Origin: Saprospiraceae bacterium
Lineage (GTDB): Bacteria; Bacteroidota; Bacteroidia; Chitinophagales; Saprospiraceae
NCBI GenBank assembly: GCA_020629965.1
Contig: JAHDCG010000061.1
Location: forward strand, 1-35,320
Length of the DNA: 35,320 bases
Reading direction: 5' to 3'
The position numbers and the translations under genes are program-made. Below are positions 16,098 to 22,826 of this stretch, piece after piece (positions within the stretch are counted from its first letter, which is position 1; every line of letters starts with the position of its first letter). The notes beneath the pieces are model-generated. The model made no database searches. It saw only the letters and a program-made list of their open reading frames with translations, and was not told the DNA's origin.

Positions 16098-17135
16098 ATG
16101 AGTAACGAACCCACACCTTCCGAATATGCAATTTGGATAAAAAGTTTGAAAATGAAAGTTCAGAATGCTCAAAATAAAGTTGCTTTTACTATCAATTCTC
16201 AATTGTTGGAATTGTATTGGGAGTTGGGGCGGGAGTTGACTTCGCGTCAAAAAGACAGAGATTGGGGCAGTAATTATATCGACGCTGCGGCAAAAGATTT
16301 GCGGGAGTCTTTTCCGCACATCAAAGGATTTTCGAGAAGGAATTTATACGCAATGCGGCAGTGGTATCAGTTCTATGCGCAGGAATTTGAATTTGTGCCA
16401 CGCCGCGTGGCACAAATTCCGTGGGGACACAATCGGCTCATTATTTCAAAAACCAAAGACTTACAAGAGGCTGCTTTTTACGTTTCGGAAGTCATCGAAA
16501 ATGCGTGGGACAGGGATACTTTAGAAATTCAAATTGAAAACGACCTGTACCGAAAAGTCGGAAGAGCGGTCACTAATTTTGACCGAACCCTACCCGAAAA
16601 ACAATCGGAGTTGGCGAGTCAAGTATTGAAAGACCCTTACAATTTTGATTTTTTAGGTTTGGAAAACGATGCTTTAGAGAAAGCGGTGGAAGATGAATTG
16701 GTAAAAAATATCACGAAATTTCTGCTTGAATTGGGCAAAGGTTTTGCCTTTATGGGGCGACAGTACAAAATCGAAATCGGCGAAACAGATTACTTTATCG
16801 ACTTGTTATTTTACCATGTCGATTTGAGATGTTTTGTGGTAGTAGAGTTAAAAGCCGGAAAATTTAAACCCGAATACGCCGGTAAGCTGAATTTTTATCT
16901 GTCCGCAGTCGATACGCAAATCAAAAGTCCGACGGATAACCCGACTATCGGCATTCTTTTATGTAAAAAGAAAAATAAAATCGAGGCGGAATATTCTCTG
17001 CGTGATATGACCAAACCTATGGGCATAAGCGAATACAAATTGACGGAAATTATTCCCGAAAAAATTAAATCGAAACTGCCTTCGATTGAAGAATTGGAAA
17101 GGAAATTAGAGGAGAGCGAAACGGAGGAAGAGTAA
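16098..17135 (+). CDS. YhcG-family (DUF1016) PD-(D/E)XK nuclease
   Basis: 345 residues from the ATG at 16098. The open frame runs 60 codons further upstream, but that part lacks family features and lies in the origin flank. The N-terminal helical DUF1016 domain shows LYWELGRELTSRQ, WGSNYIDAAAKDLRESFP, FSRRNLYAMRQWYQFY and VAQIPWGHNRLIISK. The C-terminal nuclease domain has D235 (DYFIDLLFYH) and E250/K252 (FVVVELKAGKF). Members are predicted DNA nucleases linked to mobile and restriction loci; their role is not settled. A 31-bp perfect palindrome at 16389-16419 encodes the stretch before PWGHN, and a second copy lies just after the stop, inverted. This gene and the next make a small accessory block between the origin and mnmG. 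Confidence 0.9.
   Translation: MSNEPTPSEYAIWIKSLKMKVQNAQNKVAFTINSQLLELYWELGRELTSRQKDRDWGSNYIDAAAKDLRESFPHIKGFSRRNLYAMRQWYQFYAQEFEFVPRRVAQIPWGHNRLIISKTKDLQEAAFYVSEVIENAWDRDTLEIQIENDLYRKVGRAVTNFDRTLPEKQSELASQVLKDPYNFDFLGLENDALEKAVEDELVKNITKFLLELGKGFAFMGRQYKIEIGETDYFIDLLFYHVDLRCFVVVELKAGKFKPEYAGKLNFYLSAVDTQIKSPTDNPTIGILLCKKKNKIEAEYSLRDMTKPMGISEYKLTEIIPEKIKSKLPSIEELERKLEESETEEE
16382..16419. repeat. 38-bp palindromic element, copy 1, inside the YhcG gene
   Basis: GAATTTGTGCCACG, CCG, CGTGGCACAAATTC form a perfect 14-bp stem (16389-16419), preceded by GGAATTT. In frame it encodes part of EFEFVPRRVAQIP. The reverse complement of 17152-17189 matches all 38 bases except two. Confidence 0.8.
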
Positions 17136-17151
17136 GTTTTTTGGTGGAAAT

Positions 17152-17189
17152 GAATTTGTGCCACGCCGTGTGGCACAAATTCAAATTCC
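17152..17189. repeat. 38-bp palindromic element, copy 2, after the YhcG gene
   Basis: An inverted copy of the element at 16382-16419, with 36 of 38 bases identical. Its stem is 13 perfect base pairs (17152-17182). It lies 16 bases after the YhcG stop and extends the open frame of the next gene upstream, where it would encode MPRRVAQIQ. It could act as a hairpin between the two genes. Confidence 0.8.
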
Positions 17190-17241
17190 AAAATATTTAC
17201 GGAAAAACCGCATTTTACCTGTCTTTTTAAAACCTAAAATA

Positions 17242-17487
17242 ATGGGACAAGAAATAATCGTATCTACCGAATTTTTAGAAAAAGCAAAAATGTCTGCTTC
17301 CGAGTTGACCTTAGAAGTCGCGGTATATCTCTACGACAAAAAAAAGCTGACCATGGGGCAGGCGAAGAGATTAGCGGGTTTAGACCAAATTGCTTTTCAG
17401 AAAGAATTGGGGAAGAGAGGAGTTTATATTCATTATGAGATGAGTGATGTGGAGAAGGATTTGAGGAATTTGAATGTTCAATTATGA
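17242..17487 (+). CDS. UPF0175 family protein, orphan antitoxin-like
   Basis: 81 residues from the ATG at 17242 (MGQEIIVSTEFLEKAKMSASELTLE). The frame opens 28 codons earlier in the palindromic repeat, which is not part of the gene. The core LTLEVAVYLYDKKKLTMGQAKRLAGLDQIAFQ is the UPF0175 pattern: a helix, then a helix-turn-helix-like AxxLAGLxxxxFxxxL. UPF0175 proteins commonly precede a PIN-domain (DUF3368) toxin and are taken as DNA-binding antitoxins. Here no toxin follows; the next gene is mnmG. It may be a remnant, a solitary regulator, or act in trans. The family call is good, the function uncertain. Confidence 0.8.
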   Translation: MGQEIIVSTEFLEKAKMSASELTLEVAVYLYDKKKLTMGQAKRLAGLDQIAFQKELGKRGVYIHYEMSDVEKDLRNLNVQL

Positions 17488-17568
17488 AGTACGCATAACT
17501 ACCTCAACCCCATGATAAAATTTGACGAGCAAAACGGAAAATAGATTTCGTGATGTAAAAGCAGGTAC

Positions 17569-17603
17569 ACCCGTCCACCGTCAGTCGTGTACCGTCAACC
17601 GTA
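17569..17603. repeat. Degenerate heptamer repeat E
   Basis: Five period-7 units directly before mnmG: ACCCGTC CACCGTC AGTCGTG TACCGTC AACCGTA. The mnmG frame stays open through it, so starts upstream of 17612 are artefacts. Confidence 0.6.
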
Positions 17604-17611
17604 AAAAAATT

Positions 17612-19477
17612 ATGTTCCAAAAATACGACACCATAGTAGTAGGCGCAGGTCACGCCGGTTGCGAAGCCGCAGTCGCCGCTGCCAATATGGGCAGCAAGGT
17701 TTTGTTGGCAACGATGAACATGAATACCATTGCCCAAATGTCCTGCAACCCCGCCATGGGCGGCGTGGCAAAAGGGCAAATTGTGCGTGAAATCGACGCG
17801 CTCGGCGGCTATTCCGGTATTGTGACCGACGAGACGATGATACAGTTTCGGATGCTCAACCGCTCTAAAGGACCGGCGATGTGGTCGCCGCGCGCGCAAA
17901 GTGACCGCGTGCGTTTCGGCGAAAAATGGCGCATGATGTTGGAGGCGCATCCGAATATTGATTTTTGGCAGGAAATGGTGACGGGGCTGATTGTCAAAGA
18001 CGGTCGCTGCTGCGGTGTGCGCACCGGATTGGGCTTGGAAATCGAAAGTAAATCCGTCATTTTGACCAACGGCACCTTTCTCAACGGACTTATCCACATC
18101 GGTGAAAAACAGTTTGGCGGCGGACGTGCGGGTGAGCGGGCAGCCACCGGCATCACCGCGCAACTTGTCGAATTGGGCTTTGAAGCAGGACGCATGAAAA
18201 CCGGAACGCCGCCGCGTGTGGACGGTCGATCCCTCGATTGGAGTGCCATGGAAACGCAGCCCGGCGACGAAAATCCGGTCGGTTTTTCTTACACCAAAAC
18301 TCCGGAGTTGACCGACCAAATTCCCTGTCACGTCACCTACACCAACGAAGAAGTGCACGACATTTTGCGCACGGGTTTCGACCGCTCGCCGATGTTTAAC
18401 GGTCGCATTCAGGGACTCGGACCGCGCTACTGTCCGAGTATCGAGGACAAAATAGAGCGTTTTTCCGACCGCAATCGCCACCAACTTTTTGTGGAGCCGG
18501 AAGGTCGCAATACCTGTGAAATTTACGTCAACGGCTTCTCTTCTTCCTTACCGGAAGATGTGCAGTTTAAAGCGATGCGTAAAATTCGCGGCTTTGAAAA
18601 TGCCAAGATGTTTCGTCCCGGCTACGCGATTGAATACGACTTTTTTCAACCGACCCAACTGCGCGCTAATTTGGAAACGCGCCTGATTGATAATCTCTTT
18701 TTCGCCGGTCAAATCAACGGCACCACCGGCTACGAAGAGGCGGGCTGTCAGGGACTCATGGCGGGCATCAATGCGCATCTGAAAATCAACGAAGATGACC
18801 CTTTCATCATCAAACGCTCGGAAGGTTACATCGGTGTTTTGATTGATGATTTGGTGAATAAAGGCACCAAAGAACCCTACCGCATGTTTACCTCGCGGGC
18901 GGAATATCGCATCTTGCTGCGTCAGGATAATGCAGACATTCGCCTTACGCCTTTGGCAGTCAAGCTGGGTATGCAGGGCATGGAAAAGCGGATGCAGCGC
19001 GTGGAAGAAAAGCAGGCGGCGGTGAAAGAAATCGCGCGTTTTTTCCGTGATTTCAGCGTCGAACCCGATTTGATTAACAGTTATTTAGCGGAAAATAAAT
19101 CGGCGACTATTTCGCAGAAAGTCAAGGCAAAAAGCATTCTCGGCAGACCTCATATCGACATGGAAGGTATGAAAAATGTGCTGCCGGACCTGCATACTTT
19201 CTTAGAAAAATACGACCCGGAAACGCAGCTCCTCGCCGAAACCAATCTGAAGTACGAAGGCTACATTCGCCGCGAAAAAGAAATGGTGGATAAAATGAAC
19301 CGCTTGGAGCAAGTGCGTTTGCACGAGAATTTTGATTATAAAGGATTGGGTTCACTGTCGAATGAGGCGCGCGAAAAACTGACGGCACTGAAGCCGCGCA
19401 CGGTGGGTCAGGCGAGTCGGATATCGGGGGTTTCGCCTTCGGATATTTCGGTTTTGTTGGTGCATGTGGGGCGGTGA
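17612..19477 (+). CDS. mnmG: tRNA uridine-5-carboxymethylaminomethyl modification enzyme MnmG
   Basis: 621 residues, full length. The ATG at 17612 gives the family start MFQKYDTIVVGAGHAGCEAA, whose GxGxxG binds FAD. GGVAKGQIVREIDALGG, TGTFLNGLIHIGEKQ, GTPPRVDGRSLDW, GQINGTTGYEEAGCQGLMAGINA and the C-terminal helical ISGVSPSDISVLLVHV follow. With MnmE it installs the cmnm5 (or nm5) group on the wobble uridine of several tRNAs, using FAD, NADH and a folate donor. In many bacteria this gene, formerly gidA, borders the replication origin, which agrees with the DnaA-box cluster 2 kb upstream. No mnmE is present here. Confidence 0.97.
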   Translation: MFQKYDTIVVGAGHAGCEAAVAAANMGSKVLLATMNMNTIAQMSCNPAMGGVAKGQIVREIDALGGYSGIVTDETMIQFRMLNRSKGPAMWSPRAQSDRVRFGEKWRMMLEAHPNIDFWQEMVTGLIVKDGRCCGVRTGLGLEIESKSVILTNGTFLNGLIHIGEKQFGGGRAGERAATGITAQLVELGFEAGRMKTGTPPRVDGRSLDWSAMETQPGDENPVGFSYTKTPELTDQIPCHVTYTNEEVHDILRTGFDRSPMFNGRIQGLGPRYCPSIEDKIERFSDRNRHQLFVEPEGRNTCEIYVNGFSSSLPEDVQFKAMRKIRGFENAKMFRPGYAIEYDFFQPTQLRANLETRLIDNLFFAGQINGTTGYEEAGCQGLMAGINAHLKINEDDPFIIKRSEGYIGVLIDDLVNKGTKEPYRMFTSRAEYRILLRQDNADIRLTPLAVKLGMQGMEKRMQRVEEKQAAVKEIARFFRDFSVEPDLINSYLAENKSATISQKVKAKSILGRPHIDMEGMKNVLPDLHTFLEKYDPETQLLAETNLKYEGYIRREKEMVDKMNRLEQVRLHENFDYKGLGSLSNEAREKLTALKPRTVGQASRISGVSPSDISVLLVHVGR

Positions 19478-19479
19478 TT

Positions 19480-19530
19480 TTTTTGATGCTGATTGATTAA
19501 GATTTTTTAGGATGGGGTTATGATTTTTTT
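19480..19530. repeat. AT-rich dispersed intergenic motif, copy 2
   Basis: TTTTGATGCTGATTGATTAAG and ATTTTTTAGGAT followed by TATGATTTTTTT after mnmG share words with 3374-3414 after the TonB-dependent receptor. Function unknown; it could be a remnant of a dispersed repeat. Confidence 0.35.
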
Positions 19531-19573
19531 CCTTTCTTGCTTGAAATCAAAATGTGAATCTAAAATTTAGTTT

Positions 19574-19758
19574 ATGCTCGATAAGGAAAAGGTGTTGAAA
19601 ATGGTTGACGGGATGCCGGATAGATTTACGTTGGACGAGCTTGTTGAAAATCTCATTTTGCTCGAAAAACGGAAATCGGTTTGCGCCAAGCGCAGCAAGG
19701 AAAGGTGATGAATACCGAAGATGCTAAAAAAAAACTCGGGCGCCGGTTGAAACAGTAA
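19574..19758 (+). pseudogene. Frameshifted small antitoxin-like gene
   Basis: From the ATG at 19574 the frame reads MLDKEKVLKMVDGMPDRF, then TLDELVENLILLEK, and then changes character and stops at 44 residues. Adding one A to the A5 tract at 19665-19669 restores a continuous 61-residue protein that goes on LEKTEIGLRQAQQGKV, then MNTEDAKKKLGRRLKQ and ends at 19756-19758. The restored protein resembles small antitoxins (FTLDELxExLxxLEKxExGLxQxxxGKV) that pair with RelE/ParE toxins in Bacteroidota. No toxin gene follows; a terminator comes immediately after. It is either a real one-base deletion or a homopolymer sequencing error. Confidence 0.72.
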
Positions 19759-19799
19759 AAAGCCTTCGTTGAAATCTAATTTTCAGTGAAGGTTTTTTT
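19757..19799 (+). terminator. Terminator after the antitoxin-like pseudogene
   Basis: AAAAAGCCTTCGTTGAAA pairs imperfectly with TTTCAGTGAAGGTTTTTTT, closing on a 5-base loop and ending in seven T. It overlaps the restored stop codon. Confidence 0.75.
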
Positions 19800-19911
19800 C
19801 TGTTTTAAATAAAGAAAATCCTCTAATCCTGCTTGCCTCTCAAGGTCAAAAGAAATCTAAAATCCTTTCCCGTTCAAAAAGACAACTTCATCTTTGCGCC
19901 CAATCAAAAGT

Positions 19912-21369
19912 ATGAATCGCGAATTTCTCATCAACATCGGTCTGCTGCTCGGACTGAATCTCATCATCAAACCCTTCTACATTTTCGGGATAGAACGCGA
20001 GGTGCAAAACACGGTCGGCACCGAGGCTTTCGGCGAATACGCGACGCTGTTTACCTTCACTTTTTTGCTGCAAATCATCAATGATTTCGGTCTGCAAAAT
20101 TTTAATAATCGCGCGATTTCCCGCCGTCCGCGCCGCCTGACCAACTACTTTTCCAATATACTTTTTTTAAAATTACTGCTCGGTCCGCTGTTTATTTTAG
20201 TCAGCTTCATCGCCGGTTATTTTTGGGGGCTGACCGATAAATCGTTGTGGTACATTTTCGGTTTTTTCTGTGTGAATCATATTTTATTGTCCCTCAATTT
20301 ATACCTGCGTTCCAATATTTCCGGCATCGGTTTGTACCGCACCGACAGCCTTATTTCGGCTTTAGATAAGACGCTTTTAATAATTTTTTGCGCCGTTTTA
20401 TTGTGGGGAAACATCGTGTCCGATTTCAGAATCGAATACTTTGTTTATGCACAAACGCTGTCGCTTTTTCTGACCGCAGTGACCGCCTTTTTTATTGTTT
20501 TTCGGCGTACCGAAAATTTTATTTTTCGTCCGAATTTTCGCTTTTTGCGCTCCGTTTTGCGCAGCAGTTTTCCCTATGCTTTGGTCATTTTTCTGATGAC
20601 GATTTACACGCGCATCGACATTATTATGCTGGAAAAAATGCTGCCCGACGGCGATGTGCAAACCGGAATTTACGCCGCCGCCTTCCGTCTTTTAGATGCC
20701 TGCAATATGATAGGTTTTCTTTTCGCCGGAATACTGATGCCCATGTTTTCACGTCTGCTGACGGATGCAAAAAACACCAAAAGCGAACTGCAATCTTTGG
20801 TAGAAATGAGTTTTCAAATTGTGTGGTCGGGGGCACTTGTTTTGGCGATTTCCGTCTTCTTTTTTCGCGTCGAAATTATGCAGTACCTCTACGATTTCGC
20901 CACCCCGTTTTGGGGCGAAACTTTGGGTTGGCTCATCCTCAGTTTTATCGCGATGAGCGGCACTTACATCTTCGGCACGTTGCTGACTGCCAACGGCAGC
21001 ATGAAAAAAATGAACCGACTCTTCGCGGCGAGCATAGTTATTAACATCGTGTTGAATGTGCTGTTGATTAAATATAATCGAGCGGCGGGCGCGGCGGCAG
21101 CAACCTTTTTTACGCAGTTTTTTGCCTTGCTGATGCAAATTTATTTGACGCACACGGAGTTGTCGATTAAACTGCCCGGAGCAATTATCGTAAAGTTTCT
21201 CACCTTGGCCGGGCTGCTGATTTTGTTGAATTTCAGCGTTTCCGGAATGACTTTTTTGGATTGGCGCATTTTGTTCATAAGCTGTTTGGCGGTCGGTATC
21301 GGGCTGTCATTTTTGCAGCGATTGATAAATGTGAAAGACTTACTTAATTTATTGCGCGAGAAAGTTTGA
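19912..21369 (+). CDS. Oligosaccharide flippase family membrane protein (Wzx/MATE-like)
   Basis: 485 residues from the ATG at 19912; a TTG six codons upstream is less likely. About 12-14 hydrophobic segments span the protein, beginning FLINIGLLLGLNLIIKPFYIFG, then TVGTEAFGEYATLFTFTFLL, typical of the polysaccharide biosynthesis (MOP) flippase family, and RIDIIMLEKMLPDGDVQTGIYAAAFRLLDACNMIGF, a well-conserved central part. It would move lipid-linked sugar units, for O-antigen, capsule or exopolysaccharide, across the inner membrane. No glycosyltransferase genes adjoin it, so the substrate is open. CATCTTTG just upstream (19889-19896) is one mismatch from a -7 box. Confidence 0.88.
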   Translation: MNREFLINIGLLLGLNLIIKPFYIFGIEREVQNTVGTEAFGEYATLFTFTFLLQIINDFGLQNFNNRAISRRPRRLTNYFSNILFLKLLLGPLFILVSFIAGYFWGLTDKSLWYIFGFFCVNHILLSLNLYLRSNISGIGLYRTDSLISALDKTLLIIFCAVLLWGNIVSDFRIEYFVYAQTLSLFLTAVTAFFIVFRRTENFIFRPNFRFLRSVLRSSFPYALVIFLMTIYTRIDIIMLEKMLPDGDVQTGIYAAAFRLLDACNMIGFLFAGILMPMFSRLLTDAKNTKSELQSLVEMSFQIVWSGALVLAISVFFFRVEIMQYLYDFATPFWGETLGWLILSFIAMSGTYIFGTLLTANGSMKKMNRLFAASIVINIVLNVLLIKYNRAAGAAAATFFTQFFALLMQIYLTHTELSIKLPGAIIVKFLTLAGLLILLNFSVSGMTFLDWRILFISCLAVGIGLSFLQRLINVKDLLNLLREKV

Positions 21370-21381
21370 CTTATCAACGGG

Positions 21382-21402
21382 TGTGGAAAATGGTGTGGAT
21401 AA
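21382..21402 (-). other. Pair of DnaA boxes
   Basis: Two overlap-free matches on the minus strand, 12 bp apart: TGTGGAAAA (21382-21390, complement of TTTTCCACA) and TGTGGATAA (21394-21402, complement of TTATCCACA), just after the flippase stop. They could be a titration or accessory DnaA site belonging to the origin region, or regulate the competence genes downstream. Confidence 0.5.
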
Positions 21403-21516
21403 AGTGCTGTTTTTACGATTTCTTTCCACTAATCTTAGTGCGTAACATTGCTCTTTCTTGAAAAGATTCCGTTCGTTTAAATTCCTTATTTCATTTATAT
21501 TAAAACAAAAAATTCG

Positions 21517-21544
21517 TTTGGTTTAAATTTTCTTCCTAAATTTG
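21517..21544 (+). promoter_or_regulatory. Candidate promoter of the competence cluster
   Basis: TTTG (21517-21520), 16 bases, TAAATTTG (21537-21544), close to the Bacteroidota consensus though the spacer is short. The predicted leader to the ATG at 21620 is about 70 bases. Confidence 0.5.
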
Positions 21545-21619
21545 ATGTGCACGAGAAACACATCAGCGTAATATTCTGTCGCTGTCACCCAATTTTAAGA
21601 ACCAACACTACACACAAAA

Positions 21620-22783
21620 ATGAAAATCGGCTACCCAATCAAGGAGTATTTTTACTTCGCCAAACGCGAACGCCAAGGGTTCGTGTATTTCTCTGCGCTT
21701 TGCATTTTCTTTGCTTTCCTGCCGCTCATCTATCCGCTTTTTTACGATAATACAACCGTTGATTTTTCGGAATTTAACCGAGAAATCGAGGCTTTTTATG
21801 CAGATGACGAAAACGATAATCCGCAAATCGCGGATAATATCCGTGAGCAGGAGAAAGAAATTATCCTGTTTGATTTTAATCCGAATACGGCTTCGAAGGA
21901 AGATTTTGAAAACTTAGGTTTCTCTTCCAAAGCTGCGCAAACCATTCTCAATTACCGCGACAAAGGCGGAAAATTTCGTAAAAAAGAAGACTTTAAAAAG
22001 AGTTATTCGGTGACGGATGAGATGTACAAAAAGTTGGAAGATTACATCGTCATTCCCGAAGAAAACAAAGCGTTTCCGAATAAGAAAAGAGGTAAAAAGT
22101 TTGAAGAAAATTTACCCGCCGAAGAGTTTTTATTCGACCCGAATACGGCTTCGCTCGATGACTTAATCCGCTTAGGTATTTCGAAAAGAACCGCGAAAGG
22201 TTTGGTCAAATATCGAGAAGCGGGTGCGGTTTTTAAAAAAAAATCGGACTTGCAACGGGTGTACAATTTTCGGGAAGCGGACTATCTGCGTTTGGAAAAA
22301 TTTATCGACCTGCCGGATTCTTTGGCGCGCCGCCAAAATAATTTCCCGCCGCCCAAATTTGTCAAAAAAGAAAAGCCCGTCGTCTATATCGACATCAACG
22401 CCGCCACCGCCGAAGAGTGGACGCAACTGCGCGGTATCGGTCCGAGTTACGCCCGCCGCATCGTCGAAATTCGCGAAAAATTAGGCGGCTTCGCCGATGT
22501 CTCGCAGGTCGCCGAAGCCTACAAACTGCCCGACAGTACCTACCAAGCTATCCTGCCTTTTCTGACCAACGAAAACCCGACGGTCACACGCATTCCAATC
22601 AATAAAATGTCTAAAGACGAACTGGGAAAACATCCATACATCACATGGAAAGAAGCCAAGCGCATCACCGCTTATCGCAGCGCAAACGGGATATTTAAAA
22701 GCATGGACGACTTTCGCAAACAGCACGTTTTTACCGAAGAATTTTATCGAAAAATCGAGCCGTATTTGAGTTTTGAATACTGA
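21620..22783 (+). CDS. ComEA-like protein with four helix-hairpin-helix modules
   Basis: 387 residues. A membrane segment lies at about 20-41 (GFVYFSALCIFFAFLPLIYPLF), then an acidic linker. Four helix-hairpin-helix modules follow at about 84-145, 171-232, 256-316 and 324-385. Each begins with an FDFNPNTAS- or IDINAAT-like turn, has a GIG-like hairpin (NLGFSSKAA, RLGISKRTA, LRGIGPSYA, HPYITWKEA) and a GxFxxxxDF segment. ComEA proteins bind incoming double-stranded DNA at the periplasmic face during transformation. Classical ComEA has one such domain; four copies is common in Bacteroidota relatives. It lies 43 bp before comEC, which supports a role in DNA uptake. Confidence 0.85.
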   Translation: MKIGYPIKEYFYFAKRERQGFVYFSALCIFFAFLPLIYPLFYDNTTVDFSEFNREIEAFYADDENDNPQIADNIREQEKEIILFDFNPNTASKEDFENLGFSSKAAQTILNYRDKGGKFRKKEDFKKSYSVTDEMYKKLEDYIVIPEENKAFPNKKRGKKFEENLPAEEFLFDPNTASLDDLIRLGISKRTAKGLVKYREAGAVFKKKSDLQRVYNFREADYLRLEKFIDLPDSLARRQNNFPPPKFVKKEKPVVYIDINAATAEEWTQLRGIGPSYARRIVEIREKLGGFADVSQVAEAYKLPDSTYQAILPFLTNENPTVTRIPINKMSKDELGKHPYITWKEAKRITAYRSANGIFKSMDDFRKQHVFTEEFYRKIEPYLSFEY

Positions 22784-22826
22784 TTTTTAGTCCGAATTGA
22801 GAAACAAAAACTACTAACTACACTGC

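Noticed and set aside
16382-17189. A transposon bounded by the 38-bp inverted copies
   Set aside because: Only part of the YhcG gene lies between them, there is no transposase, and each copy is itself palindromic, which fits a REP-like element better.
20388-21044. A 218-codon plus-strand frame
   Set aside because: It overlaps the flippase in another frame and is R-, F- and H-rich without domains.
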